Origin: Clostridium sp. 12(A)
GTDB taxonomy: Bacteria; Bacillota; Clostridia; Lachnospirales; Lachnospiraceae
Assembly: GCA_000526575.1 (NCBI GenBank)
Contig: JAGI01000002.1
Location: forward strand, 682,001 to 746,000
Direction: 5' to 3'
DNA: 64,000 nucleotides
The position numbers were made by a program, and so were the translations under genes. Positions within the stretch are counted from its first letter, which is position 1. Each line of letters opens with the position of its first letter. This document shows positions 33,205 to 42,442 of the stretch, piece after piece. The notes under the pieces were generated by a model. That model did not search any database and was not told the origin of the DNA. It saw only the letters and a list, made by a program, of their open reading frames with translations.

Positions 33205-34311
33205 ATGGCAAAGCAGAAGTTTGAAATCAAAAAGCATGTTATGACGGGGATTTCTTATATGATACCTATCGTAGTGTGTGGGGGGATCTTATCTGCACTG
33301 GCAAAAGGGTTTGGGGGATATGATATCGGAAGCGCCATAGAGGCTGGAGCCACACCATTTACGAATTTAAATCCATTTACCTGGCTGGGCTTCTGGTGGG
33401 GAGTGAATAAGCTTGGTTCCATCGCAATGGACTTTGCAGTTGCAGTCATGACGGCTGGAGTAGCTTATTCCATTGCAGGGCGGCCGGGAATAGTGCCGGG
33501 TATTGTAATCGGTTATTGTTCGTCCCAATCAAAGGCCGGATTCCTGGGGGGACTGCTTATGGCATTTATCATCGGGGGATTCGTCAACTGGATGAAGAAG
33601 TGGAAGATGCCAAAGTGGTGCGAGGGCTTAAAGCCTGTTATGTTTATCCCGGTTTTATCCACCCTTGTCTGCGGAATGATTTTCTTATGTGTATTCTCCA
33701 TTCCACTTGCCTATGTGATGAATGTGTTCCAGCAGTGGATCATTTCCTTAAATGGAGGGGCAAAGGCAGTCATCGGTGGCGTGATTGGAGCTTGTATGGG
33801 CTTTGACTTAGGGGGACCTGTGAATAAGACGGCTTCCATGGCAGCAAACGCACTTGGCGCCGATGGAATCTACGGTCCTATGGCAGCGAAAATCATTGGC
33901 GGTATGACACCTCCTATCGGTATTTTCATAGCAGCACTGATTAAGAGAAAGAGTTTCTCCAAGGTAGAATTTGATACAGCCAAAACTGCATTCCCCATGG
34001 GCTTATGCTTTATTACGGAAGGTGTGCTTCCATTTGCAGCTGCAGACCCGATAAGAGTCATTCCCAGCTGTATGATAGGATCAGCGGTGGCTGGAGCCAT
34101 AGCCGTAGGTATGGGCTGTGAATCGGCAGCAGGCCATGGAGGTATCTTCGTAGTTCCAATGATGAAAAACCCTATGTGGTTCCTCATTGCTTTACTCATC
34201 GGTTCTCTGGTAACTGGATTTATCTATGCAGCAATTAAAAGACCAAGTCAGGAAGGAAATGATGAGAAGGAAGAGGAGCAGGACTTTGATCTTGATATCC
34301 AGATCCAGTAA
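33205..34311 (+). CDS. PTS fructose-type transporter subunit IIC
   Basis: A 368-residue membrane protein with nine or ten hydrophobic segments, the sugar channel of a fructose-family PTS. Signatures are HVMTGISYMIPIVVCGGIL at the N-terminus, FLGGLLMAFIIGGF, MGFDLGGPVNKTA and FITEGVLPFAAADP. The last 25 residues are acidic (NDEKEEEQDFDLD) and cytoplasmic. It is a separate protein, not fused with IIA or IIB. GAGGAGGG lies 9 nt before the ATG. The exact sugar is uncertain; the aldolase next door suggests a ketose. Confidence 0.94.
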   Translation: MAKQKFEIKKHVMTGISYMIPIVVCGGILSALAKGFGGYDIGSAIEAGATPFTNLNPFTWLGFWWGVNKLGSIAMDFAVAVMTAGVAYSIAGRPGIVPGIVIGYCSSQSKAGFLGGLLMAFIIGGFVNWMKKWKMPKWCEGLKPVMFIPVLSTLVCGMIFLCVFSIPLAYVMNVFQQWIISLNGGAKAVIGGVIGACMGFDLGGPVNKTASMAANALGADGIYGPMAAKIIGGMTPPIGIFIAALIKRKSFSKVEFDTAKTAFPMGLCFITEGVLPFAAADPIRVIPSCMIGSAVAGAIAVGMGCESAAGHGGIFVVPMMKNPMWFLIALLIGSLVTGFIYAAIKRPSQEGNDEKEEEQDFDLDIQIQ

Positions 34312-34343
34312 ATGACCAGATATACGAGAGGAAGGGTGAGATT

Positions 34344-35228
34344 ATGCTGGTATCAATGAAAGCAATTCTTGACGACGCAAATAAGATGAATTACGGCGTT
34401 ATGGCCATGAACAGCATCAATATGGAGATGGCCAGGGCCGGTATTATGGCAGCAGAGGAAGAACATTCTCCTATCATTATTCAGTTTGGTCCCGGCCAGA
34501 TGAAAAACCATGCACATGCAGAAGAGATGCTACCTGTGATTAAGGAGCTCTCTTCCAGAGTGAGAGTTCCTGTTGCCCTTAACTTAGATCACGGTACAGA
34601 CTTTAATGTGATCGCAGACTGTATTAACCGTGGCTTTACCAATGTCATGTTTGATGGTTCTTCCCTACCCTATGAGGAAAATGTGAGCCGAACTGCAATC
34701 ATCACGGCTCTGGCACATGGAATGGGCTGTTCGGTGGAAGGAGAACTGGGACACGTAGGCCAGGCAATCGATTCCGATGATACGGATGTAGACCTTTATA
34801 CAGATCCTGGTCTGGCCCTTGATTTTGTACAGAGAACCGGAGTGGATGCCCTGGCAGTTGCCATTGGTACGGCTCACGGTGCATATCCTAAGGGAAAAAT
34901 ACCAAAACTTGATTTTGAGAGACTTAAAAAGTTAAAGGAAACACTTCGGATGCCTCTGGTCCTTCATGGCGGATCAGGCTCTGGAGAAGAAAATTTAAAG
35001 AAAGCGGTAGCATGCGGGATTAATAAAATCAATGTGTGCACCGATGCATTTGAGGCTGGGAAACGCTCTATGTTAATAGCATTGGAGGAGAAGCCAGATT
35101 TAGATTACATGCACTTATGCATGGCAGCCGAGGCTGGAATGAAAGCTTTTGTAAAGGATTATATGAAAGTGATTGGTTCCAGCGGGCGTTACATTTATGG
35201 GGAGACTAGACATATTGGATATGAATGA
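34344..35228 (+). CDS. Class II ketose-bisphosphate aldolase (FbaA/GatY/KbaY-like)
   Basis: A 294-residue zinc-dependent aldolase that splits a ketose 1,6-bisphosphate (or 1-phosphate) into dihydroxyacetone phosphate and an aldehyde. Zinc-binding histidines are in NLDHGTDF, AIGTAHGAYPKGK and VLHGGSGSGEE, and the start MLVSMKAILDDANKMNYGVMA is typical of the family. Placement between PTS components suggests it handles the sugar phosphate they deliver, but a matching ketose-phosphate kinase is not in this operon. The ribosome-binding site is GAGGAAGGG. Confidence 0.93.
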   Translation: MLVSMKAILDDANKMNYGVMAMNSINMEMARAGIMAAEEEHSPIIIQFGPGQMKNHAHAEEMLPVIKELSSRVRVPVALNLDHGTDFNVIADCINRGFTNVMFDGSSLPYEENVSRTAIITALAHGMGCSVEGELGHVGQAIDSDDTDVDLYTDPGLALDFVQRTGVDALAVAIGTAHGAYPKGKIPKLDFERLKKLKETLRMPLVLHGGSGSGEENLKKAVACGINKINVCTDAFEAGKRSMLIALEEKPDLDYMHLCMAAEAGMKAFVKDYMKVIGSSGRYIYGETRHIGYE

Positions 35229-35241
35229 TTGAGGTGGTCAT

Positions 35242-37209
35242 TTGAAGCAGGACAAAAATACACGATACTACAACCAAATATTATCATATCTTTTTTCAGG
35301 GAAGACGTACACGGTAAAGCAGCTGGCTGATGGTATGGGCTTATCTGAAAAAACAATACGGACAAAGACCGACCAGCTTAACGACTGGATGAAGTCAAAC
35401 GGTCTTGGGAGCATTACAAAAAAGCAGGGGCAGGGTATCTGGCTTGACTGTAACAAGGAACAGCTTTGTGCCTTAAAGGAGACATTTTCTGACCATTCAA
35501 ATGTTGACCTCTCTGCGGATCTTGAAAATCGCAACCGACAGCTTACCGGAAAGCTATTAAAGCTTAAGCCTGGAGAAATCATTACCCTGCAGCAATTGGC
35601 GGACAGTCTTTATTTAAGTCCGCCAACGGTTGCCTCTATGTTAAAAAAGATTTCTCCCTGGTTCGAAACCCGCCATCTCCAGATTACTTCCGTACGGAAC
35701 AAAGGAATCTGTGTGGCTGGGGATGAGTATAACTACCGGGTCGCCATAAAGGACTATATTCTCTATATGATGCCGGATATTATGGAGGCACTTCTTGGAA
35801 CCTATGCACCAGGTATTGATGCCGGCAGAATTCGAAAGATTATTGTAAATGCGGAAAACGCCTGGAGAATTGAGCTGGCGGATGTTTCCTTTAATATGGT
35901 CTGGATCATGATATGCCTTTCTCTTTCCAGAGGCTATTCGGGAGCACTTGGCCATTTCCCACCGGGAGAAGAGGAAGAGGTACAGCATTATAACGAATAT
36001 TCCTTTGCTCAATCCATTTATCAGAGAATCGAGTCGGAATATGGAATTTCCATTCATTCGGATGACGTAAGTCTTTTGTCCATGTTATTACTGTCTGCCA
36101 GGAAAATTGAGGGGTTTTCCGGCATGGAAGACGGGGAGTCTGCAAAAAAATACGATGAGGATTTAAGAGAGTTTGTAAAGCTAGTCATTGAAACCATAGA
36201 TTCGGTGCTGGATGTGGATTTGTCCTTAGATGACATTCTGTTTGACAGTCTTTTAAGCCATATGCGTTCCGCCATTTTCCGCATGAAATATTCCACAACT
36301 AATTCCGACAGCATTAGTAAATACGTGAAGCAGGAATATAAACAGACCTTTCTTGCCACATGGTCTACCAGCAACTTGTTCGAAGAATATTATGGAGTTC
36401 AGGTGACAGAGGATGAACTGGCTGGGATTGCCTTATATATTCAGGCGTCTCTGATCCGGTTAAACAGAGAACGTCCATTTAAAGCTCTTATGGTCAGCAG
36501 GCAGGGGCTGGCTTCCAGTCAGCTCATGATGGAACTGATTAAATACAGTATACCGGAGATTTCTGAAATCCGGGCGGTCAGCCACCATGATTTTAAGCTC
36601 TCCCAGTACGGGACTATGGACCTTATTATCAGTACCGTTCCCCTGTCGGATTCCGATTCCAGAATTGTTAGAATCAGTGATAGGATGTCAGAGGAAAATA
36701 TAGATGTCATTCGCAGGAAGGTAAAGGAAATACGAAAAAGCATTCCAGTTTCTGATTTTCAGTTTCATAGTCTGTGTCATCAGCTATTTGAAATTGATTT
36801 GATATTCTTTCGGCCGTCTGTAAAAGAGAAAGGGGAGCTGCTCCGTCTAATGGTTCGTAAACTGGAGGAAAAAGGAGATGTGACCCGGAAATATTTAGAA
36901 AGTGTGTTTGACCGGGAAAAAGCCACCACTACCAGTATTGGACACGGCATTGCCATTCCCCACGGAAACATGATGGAGGTGAATGAATCCAGAATAGCAG
37001 TGGCCATCTTAGACAGCCCCATTGAGTGGGCAGGGGATCTTGTGGATGTTGTGTTCCTGCTCTCTGTAAAGATGACTTCCCAATATGAAATCAAACGGAC
37101 AAAACAGTTCTACAAAGACTTCTTACTGCTGACAGAAAATGAAAAAAACATGGAAAGTTTAAAGAAATTAAATTCCCCGCTGGAAGTATACCAGTATTTT
37201 ATTCGATAA
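35242..37209 (+). CDS. BglG/MtlR-type PRD transcriptional regulator with EIIB-like and EIIA domains
   Basis: A 655-residue regulator. In order it has an N-terminal helix-turn-helix (YTVKQLADGMGLSEKTIRTK), a second one (ITLQQLADSLYLSPPTVASMLKK), two PRD domains (about residues 190-400), an EIIB-like domain (about 408-490) and a C-terminal EIIA domain with the phospho-histidine in IGHGIAIPHGN. In the EIIB-like loop the usual VCxxG cysteine is replaced (VSRQG), so that site cannot be phosphorylated on cysteine. The start is a TTG at 35242 with GAGGTGG 5 nt upstream. It should activate its own PTS operon according to phosphorylation state. Confidence 0.92.
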   Translation: MKQDKNTRYYNQILSYLFSGKTYTVKQLADGMGLSEKTIRTKTDQLNDWMKSNGLGSITKKQGQGIWLDCNKEQLCALKETFSDHSNVDLSADLENRNRQLTGKLLKLKPGEIITLQQLADSLYLSPPTVASMLKKISPWFETRHLQITSVRNKGICVAGDEYNYRVAIKDYILYMMPDIMEALLGTYAPGIDAGRIRKIIVNAENAWRIELADVSFNMVWIMICLSLSRGYSGALGHFPPGEEEEVQHYNEYSFAQSIYQRIESEYGISIHSDDVSLLSMLLLSARKIEGFSGMEDGESAKKYDEDLREFVKLVIETIDSVLDVDLSLDDILFDSLLSHMRSAIFRMKYSTTNSDSISKYVKQEYKQTFLATWSTSNLFEEYYGVQVTEDELAGIALYIQASLIRLNRERPFKALMVSRQGLASSQLMMELIKYSIPEISEIRAVSHHDFKLSQYGTMDLIISTVPLSDSDSRIVRISDRMSEENIDVIRRKVKEIRKSIPVSDFQFHSLCHQLFEIDLIFFRPSVKEKGELLRLMVRKLEEKGDVTRKYLESVFDREKATTTSIGHGIAIPHGNMMEVNESRIAVAILDSPIEWAGDLVDVVFLLSVKMTSQYEIKRTKQFYKDFLLLTENEKNMESLKKLNSPLEVYQYFIR

Positions 37210-37220
37210 GGAGTGATGTT

Positions 37221-37670
37221 ATGGCTGTAACAGAAATACTAGACAAAAGAGTCATTGATCTTAGCATGGAAGCCAGAAATAAGGATGAGGTTTTAAGACA
37301 TTTATCCGGGCTTTTAAAAAAAGCTGGATATATAGAGGATGAAGAAGCGTATTTAAAAGATGTATATTTAAGAGAATCGGAAGGAGTGACAGGGATTGGC
37401 AGTCACGTTGCCATCCCCCACGGTAAGTCAGATTCCGTAAGCCAGGTAGGCATTGCCGTTGGGCGGACCAAACAAATGGTAGAATGGGAGTCCTACGATG
37501 GGGAACCTTCTGATTTGTTTTTCCTGTTTGCAGTCCCTTCTGACAGTCAGGGGGCATCGGAGCACCTTCGTCTGATTTCTGAGCTGGCCGGAAAGCTTGG
37601 AAACGCCAAAACAATGGAAAAACTTCAGACAGCCAGGAGTTATGAAGAACTTTTAGAAGCGTTCTCTTAA
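37221..37670 (+). CDS. PTS fructose-type transporter subunit IIA
   Basis: A 149-residue IIA protein of the fructose/mannitol class. The active histidine is in GIGSHVAIPHGKSDSV at about residues 57-72. It resembles the EIIA domain at the end of the preceding regulator and lies only 11 bp after it. It supplies phosphate from HPr to the IIB encoded at the front of the operon, completing a three-protein PTS. An AAGGAG site is present just before the start. Confidence 0.94.
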   Translation: MAVTEILDKRVIDLSMEARNKDEVLRHLSGLLKKAGYIEDEEAYLKDVYLRESEGVTGIGSHVAIPHGKSDSVSQVGIAVGRTKQMVEWESYDGEPSDLFFLFAVPSDSQGASEHLRLISELAGKLGNAKTMEKLQTARSYEELLEAFS

Positions 37671-37708
37671 CCCAGAAGAAATGACATAGAAAGCTTACAC
37701 AAAATGAC

Positions 37709-37737
37709 TTTACAGTGCTAGAAAATCATGGTAATGT
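37709..37737 (+). promoter_or_regulatory. Candidate promoter of the LacI-family regulator
   Basis: TTTACA (37709-37714), a 17-bp spacer, and TAATGT (37732-37737). The operator palindrome begins 4 bp after the -10 box, so bound repressor would cover the start site. Confidence 0.5.
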
Positions 37738-37741
37738 TATA

Positions 37742-37759
37742 TATGTAACCGGTTACATA
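37742..37759 (+). promoter_or_regulatory. 18-bp LacI-type operator, copy 1
   Basis: TATGTAACCGGTTACATA is a perfect palindrome with the CG centre typical of LacI-family sites. The inner 14 bp also fit the catabolite-response (cre) consensus TGWAANCGNTNWCA. It lies just before the regulator gene. Confidence 0.88.
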
Positions 37760-37772
37760 AAGGAGAATCTAC

Positions 37773-38786
37773 ATGAATATACGGGATATAGCAAAAAAAG
37801 CAGGAGTATCTTCTGCAACGGTTTCCAGAGTGATCAATGAATCTGGATATGTGAAAGAGGAAACGAAGCAGAAAGTACTGGCGGCCATTGCAGAGACGAA
37901 CTTTGTGCCCAATGCAATCGCCAGAAGCTTAAGTATTAACGATACGTCCAGTATAGGAGTGATTGTCCCGGATATTGCCAATGAGTTTTTTTCTAGTATT
38001 ATCAGCGGTATGGGAGAAATGGCTTCCACTCATCAGTATAACATTGTTCTTTTTGATACTGGACAGATTCAGGAGAGGGAACATCAATGTCTTCAAATAG
38101 CAGAACGTCAGCGACTTTCCGGGCTATTAATTACGCCGGTATCTGAACTTGATACAGAGACTTGTGACAAACTGATGCAATTTGAAAATAAGGGAATTCC
38201 AGTTGTATTAGTTGACCGGAATATAAAAGATTCCAATCTGGATGGAGTTTTTGTAGATAATGTGAAGGCTGCCTACGAGGGAACAGAGGCACTCATAAAG
38301 GCAGGGCACAAAAAGATTGCCATGATCAAAGGACCCAATACTTCCATGCCAGGAAAGGAACGCTATAAAGGCTATCAAGCTGCTTTAAGGGACTATGGAG
38401 TTGAGCTTAAGAGGGAATATGCAGTTTCCGGAGATTTTAAAAGCATGAAAGCCTATGAACAGACAAAGGCATTATTGGAGCTGCCAGATCCGCCCACTGC
38501 AATTTTCGCTTCCAATAACCAGACCAGCCTGGGCGTGTTAAAATATCTGACAGAGAATAAGTTGAAGATCGGAAGGGACCTTTCGATTGTGGGTTTTGAC
38601 CAGATTGAGTCCCTTAAAATCATAGATTACAGGCTTTCTACCATAGAAAGGGATGCAAAAAAACAGGGATATGAGGCAATGGCAATGCTCATTGATAAAC
38701 TGTCCCAAAAAGAAAGCAAAAGTACCGGAAAAAAGATATATGTTCCGTATCAGGTGGTACTGCGCGGCTCCGAAAAGATAAAATAA
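37773..38786 (+). CDS. LacI-family transcriptional regulator
   Basis: A 337-residue repressor. The N-terminal helix-turn-helix is NIRDIAKKAGVSSATVSRVINESGYV, followed by the hinge helix VPNAIARSLS and a periplasmic-binding-protein-like sensor domain from about residue 60 (IGVIVPDIANEFFSSIISG). The two identical palindromes around its gene suggest it represses itself and the kinase downstream. The kinase is ribokinase-like, so ribose or a related pentose may be the inducer; this is inference. Confidence 0.93.
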   Translation: MNIRDIAKKAGVSSATVSRVINESGYVKEETKQKVLAAIAETNFVPNAIARSLSINDTSSIGVIVPDIANEFFSSIISGMGEMASTHQYNIVLFDTGQIQEREHQCLQIAERQRLSGLLITPVSELDTETCDKLMQFENKGIPVVLVDRNIKDSNLDGVFVDNVKAAYEGTEALIKAGHKKIAMIKGPNTSMPGKERYKGYQAALRDYGVELKREYAVSGDFKSMKAYEQTKALLELPDPPTAIFASNNQTSLGVLKYLTENKLKIGRDLSIVGFDQIESLKIIDYRLSTIERDAKKQGYEAMAMLIDKLSQKESKSTGKKIYVPYQVVLRGSEKIK

Positions 38787-38817
38787 GCTGCAGGTAGCAG
38801 TTTATTTTTTGGGCAAG

Positions 38818-38835
38818 TATGTAACCGGTTACATA
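38818..38835 (+). promoter_or_regulatory. 18-bp LacI-type operator, copy 2
   Basis: Identical in all 18 bases to the palindrome at 37742-37759, and placed in the gap before the carbohydrate kinase gene. Confidence 0.88.
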
Positions 38836-38883
38836 TTTGTCCGAAATAATACAAGCACAGAGATAACAAAAGGAGAAAGAATC

Positions 38884-38913
38884 ATGAATCTAGCAGGAAT
38901 GATACTGCTCTAA
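38884..38913 (+). other. Nine-codon mini-ORF before the kinase gene
   Basis: ATG at 38884 with AAAGGAG upstream encodes MNLAGMILL and stops at 38911-38913. Six bases later a second AAGGAG site serves the kinase. It may be a leader peptide or the trace of a deleted gene. Confidence 0.35.
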
Positions 38914-38928
38914 GTAAAGGAGAAAGGT

Positions 38929-39876
38929 ATGGGTAAGAAGGTAACAGTTTTTGGCAGTTTTGTAGTTGATCTTATGAGTCGGTGTCCTCATCTTCCGGCA
39001 CCGGGTGAGACGGTAAAAGGGAGTGTCTTTCGCATGGGGCCTGGAGGAAAGGGCTTTAACCAGGGGGTAGCAGCTTATAAGGCAGGAGCTGACGTCACCA
39101 TGGTAACAAAGCTTGGAAGTGACGCCTTTGCAGACGTCGCCTTAAATACTATGAATAAACTTGGTATGAATACGGAACGAATTTTTCAGACCAGCGAAAC
39201 AGAAACCGGCAGCGCGCTGATTCTGGTAGATGAGAATACAGCACAAAATGAAATTGTTGTGGTCCTTGGTGCCTGTGGTAATATCACCGATAAGGAGGTG
39301 GAATCTCTCTCTGATCTTTTGGATCAGTCAGAGTATCTGCTGACCCAGCTTGAAACCAATGTTACAGCGGTAGAGAAAATCGTAGCCATGGCTTTTGAAA
39401 AGGGAGTAAAGATAATTTTAAACACAGCTCCAGTCCAACCGATCAGTGATGATTTATTAAGCCGGGTGGATTTAATTACGCCCAATGAGGTTGAGGCTGG
39501 AATATTAAGTGGTATCAAAGTAGACAATCAGGAAAGTGCCCAAAAAGTAGCTGATTATTTCTTAAAAAAAGGTGTTAAGAATGTGTTGATTACCATGGGA
39601 AGCAGTGGAGTATTCCTTGCTACACCACAAAAGAGAGGCTTTCTCCCGGCATATAAAGTAAATGCTTTGGATACCACTGGTGCTGGGGATGCCTTTAATG
39701 GAGGGCTGACAGCGGCCTTATCAGAAGGAAAGGATTTGTGGGAAGCTGCCCAATTTGCCAATGCCCTTGCTGCTTTATCGGTACAGAAAATGGGGACCAC
39801 AACGTCTATGCCTGACCGGGAAGAAATTGATACATTTGTGGCAGAGCACGGAAAAGGAGAGTGGGTCTTATCCTGA
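38929..39876 (+). CDS. PfkB-family carbohydrate kinase, ribokinase-like
   Basis: A 315-residue sugar kinase. The N-terminal signature GPGGKGFNQGVAAYKAGADV (about residues 36-55) and the C-terminal DTTGAGDAFNGGLTAAL with the catalytic Asp are those of ribokinase-type PfkB enzymes. LNTAPVQPI and LITPNEVEAGIL are also family segments. It should phosphorylate ribose or a related sugar in the cytoplasm. No dedicated pentose transporter or isomerase is in the window. Control by the LacI regulator upstream is suggested by the shared operator. Confidence 0.92.
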   Translation: MGKKVTVFGSFVVDLMSRCPHLPAPGETVKGSVFRMGPGGKGFNQGVAAYKAGADVTMVTKLGSDAFADVALNTMNKLGMNTERIFQTSETETGSALILVDENTAQNEIVVVLGACGNITDKEVESLSDLLDQSEYLLTQLETNVTAVEKIVAMAFEKGVKIILNTAPVQPISDDLLSRVDLITPNEVEAGILSGIKVDNQESAQKVADYFLKKGVKNVLITMGSSGVFLATPQKRGFLPAYKVNALDTTGAGDAFNGGLTAALSEGKDLWEAAQFANALAALSVQKMGTTTSMPDREEIDTFVAEHGKGEWVLS

Positions 39877-39888
39877 ATAAACAAATAA

Positions 39889-39923
39889 TAAAAAAGCCGG
39901 CAGATACAGCCAGCTTTTTTTTT
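39889..39923. terminator. Terminator between the kinase gene and the convergent AraC gene
   Basis: AAAAAAGCCGGC pairs with GCCAGCTTTTTTTTT around AGATACA, with one G-T pair; the flanking A and T tracts suit both directions. Confidence 0.8.
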
Positions 39924-39930
39924 CGTTCTC

Positions 39931-40800
39931 TTATTTTCCTGAATGATGTTGATAAAACATCTTGTGATATTGATAGGGGGTCATTTCTTCCTTTTCCTTA
40001 AATAAGCGGATAAAGTAATTGATATTATCATAACCGATTTTAGTACAGATTTCATTTACCGTAAGACTGGTGTTTTGTAATAATATTTTTGCCTTATTTA
40101 TCCGGATCAGCTGAATGTATTTTTTAAATCCATAGCCAATGATTTCCTTAAATTGGTGAGAGAGATAATATTTATTGATGTAAAAACTCTGAGCGACCGT
40201 CTCAAGACTTAAGGGCTGGCTGTAATTATGGTCAATGTAATCCTTAATGGCAAAGATAACATTCAGGTCATCGGGGTTTTTCTGGATTGCAAATGTTTCC
40301 GGATTGCTGCGGTAAAGTAATATTAATATGTTAAAAAGGGTGGTTGCACATCGTTCTTTCCATTTTACTTCATGCTTTGCTGTTTCTGAAACAAGGGTTT
40401 TAAAATAGCCCTCCATTTCGTCAGCTATTTCAGGGGGCAGGTCAATAACGCCCAGATGATGATTGCTTCTGACAAAGGCAGAGGCCATGATGGGATCGTG
40501 AATGTAGTCAGAACACAGGTCCATGGAAGATACAAACACGTATCGATGATAAGGCGTGTGCATGGAATGGGTGGAGTGGTTCTCAAGGGCACTGATGAGC
40601 ACAATCTGATTCTTTTTGATGGTATACGCTTCTCCGGAAATGTCAAAGGTACATTGACCTTCCTTTACAAATATAATTTCATTTTGGGTGTGATGGTGTC
40701 TTGTAAGTGCAGCATTATGATTGCTTTCATCATAATAGGCATGAGCGAAATCCTTTGAGTGAAAGTTCCCATTTTGTGCCGTATTTATCTTATCTCCCAT
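39931..40800 (-). CDS. AraC-family transcriptional regulator
   Basis: A 289-residue regulator with an N-terminal cupin (RHHHTQNEIIFVKEGQCTFDI) and C-terminal paired helix-turn-helix motifs (LSLETVAQSFYINKYYLSHQFKE and LTVNEICTKIGYDNINYFIRLFK). It is divergent from the redox cassette starting at 41059 and so is the likely regulator of that operon. The many histidines near residues 27-40 (NAALTRHHHTQ) are in the cupin ligand-binding region. The effector is unknown. Confidence 0.92.
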   Translation of the reverse strand: MGDKINTAQNGNFHSKDFAHAYYDESNHNAALTRHHHTQNEIIFVKEGQCTFDISGEAYTIKKNQIVLISALENHSTHSMHTPYHRYVFVSSMDLCSDYIHDPIMASAFVRSNHHLGVIDLPPEIADEMEGYFKTLVSETAKHEVKWKERCATTLFNILILLYRSNPETFAIQKNPDDLNVIFAIKDYIDHNYSQPLSLETVAQSFYINKYYLSHQFKEIIGYGFKKYIQLIRINKAKILLQNTSLTVNEICTKIGYDNINYFIRLFKEKEEMTPYQYHKMFYQHHSGK

Positions 40801-41058
40801 ACCAAACCTCCTCCTCTTATACAGGGAATGTTATTGCTCTATATAACAGCAATATCATAGACAAATGGAGCAAATAAAAGAAAAACAAGCTGTTTTGTAA
40901 ATTATAACCATTTTTTTATGGAAGTCAACTGTAAATCTGTATTAAGTCAACATGAAAACAAGAAAGGTGTATTTTGCAACAATTTATTGCCTAGCTATTA
41001 TGAATAAAACTTTTTATAATTAAGTCATATTAATAGTTCAACTTTGGAGGTTATAAGC

Positions 41059-42429
41059 ATGACGAAGCACAAAATGTTCCGGTATATGTCATTGGATGAA
41101 TTAAGACAGGAAATCAAGGATCAGGCTGTAAACATTGATTTAACAGAGGATTTATCCCCCCTTAAAAACAAGGTAAACGTAGGACACCTGACAACATCAA
41201 ATGCGATGGCAATTCTTCCAATGGAAGGTTGCGACAGCAATCCAGACGGCTCCATGTCTGAGCTTACGAGGCGCCGCTATATGAGATTTTCAACCGGCGG
41301 TTCCAGTCTGATCTGGTGGGAAGCTAATGCAGTGGTAGAAGAAGGAAAAGCAAATCCTCAGTCTTTGATGCTGACTAAAGAGAATGTTGGTTCTTTTGAG
41401 GAATTCTTAAAAGAGAGTAGAAAAGCAGGAAAGGAAGCAAATGATGTTTCCCTCATTCATATCCTTCAGCTTACCCACTCTGGCCGCTATAGCCGTCCAG
41501 GAGAGGAAAGAGCTCCTATGGTGGCATTCCGTGATCCAATCTTAGATGAGAGAAGCGGCGTATTTCGTGATGATCAGGTGGTTACCGATGAATATCTGGA
41601 TTCCCTGACTGAAAAATATGTGGAATCTGCTCTGCTGGCCAAAGAGGCAGGATTTGACGGAGTTGATATCAAGGCATGCCATAAATATCTTTTAAGTGAA
41701 CTTCTAGGTGGATTTACCAGGGAAGGAAAGTACGGCGGAGAAAGCTTGGAGAACCGCAGTCGTTTTCTGGTTCAGACGGTGGAAGCCATCCGAAAAGCCG
41801 TTGGCGATGATTTTATTATCGGCTGCCGCTTAAATGTGTTCGATGTTCACCCATACCCATATGGATTTGGATGTGATAAAAATGACATTTATCAATTTGA
41901 CAGCACAGAGCCAGTGGCATTAATCAAAATGCTGGTAAAGTCTGGGGTCAATGTATTTGCACTCTCTTCCAGCAACCCATACTTTGTTTACCCTCAGTTT
42001 GGACGTCCCTTCGATATTCCAAGCTTAGGTATCCCGGAGCCGGAAGAATCTCAGCTTTCTATCATTGAGAAGATATTTGAATACACCAGAATTGCACAAG
42101 AGGCAGCAGGTGATGTGCCCATTATTGGAAATGGTTACAGCTGGCTTCGTAAATATATTCCAAATGCAGCCGCAGCTAATATTAAATCCCATTCCTGCAG
42201 CATGGTAGGTCTTGGCCGTTCCAGCTTTGCATATCCGGACGCAGCCCATGACATTTTTACAAATGGTGAAATGGATTCTAAAAAGGTATGTGTTTGCTGC
42301 AGCAAATGTACCCAGATCATGAGAGATCATGGCAGCACAGGCTGTGTAGTCCGGGATTCAGCCGTATACGTTCCTAAATACAAAGAAGCAAGAGCAGCGG
42401 CAGAAGCTTTGGCAGCAGCGAAACGATAA
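41059..42429 (+). CDS. Old Yellow Enzyme-family NADH:flavin oxidoreductase
   Basis: A 456-residue FMN-dependent TIM-barrel enzyme related to enoate, 2,4-dienoyl-CoA and BaiCD-type reductases. Visible are ILQLTHSGRYSRPG (FMN/substrate site), GFDGVDIKACHKYLLSELL and, towards the end, PIIGNGYSW with a phosphate-binding region. The C-terminal cysteine group CVCCSKC followed 11 residues later by C may bind a [4Fe-4S] cluster, but there is no room for the extra FAD/NADPH domains of dienoyl-CoA reductases. TGGAGG lies 8 nt before the ATG at 41059. First gene of the cassette; likely reduces a C=C bond next to a carbonyl. Confidence 0.88.
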   Translation: MTKHKMFRYMSLDELRQEIKDQAVNIDLTEDLSPLKNKVNVGHLTTSNAMAILPMEGCDSNPDGSMSELTRRRYMRFSTGGSSLIWWEANAVVEEGKANPQSLMLTKENVGSFEEFLKESRKAGKEANDVSLIHILQLTHSGRYSRPGEERAPMVAFRDPILDERSGVFRDDQVVTDEYLDSLTEKYVESALLAKEAGFDGVDIKACHKYLLSELLGGFTREGKYGGESLENRSRFLVQTVEAIRKAVGDDFIIGCRLNVFDVHPYPYGFGCDKNDIYQFDSTEPVALIKMLVKSGVNVFALSSSNPYFVYPQFGRPFDIPSLGIPEPEESQLSIIEKIFEYTRIAQEAAGDVPIIGNGYSWLRKYIPNAAAANIKSHSCSMVGLGRSSFAYPDAAHDIFTNGEMDSKKVCVCCSKCTQIMRDHGSTGCVVRDSAVYVPKYKEARAAAEALAAAKR

Positions 42430-42442
42430 CAGGAGGTCTCAA

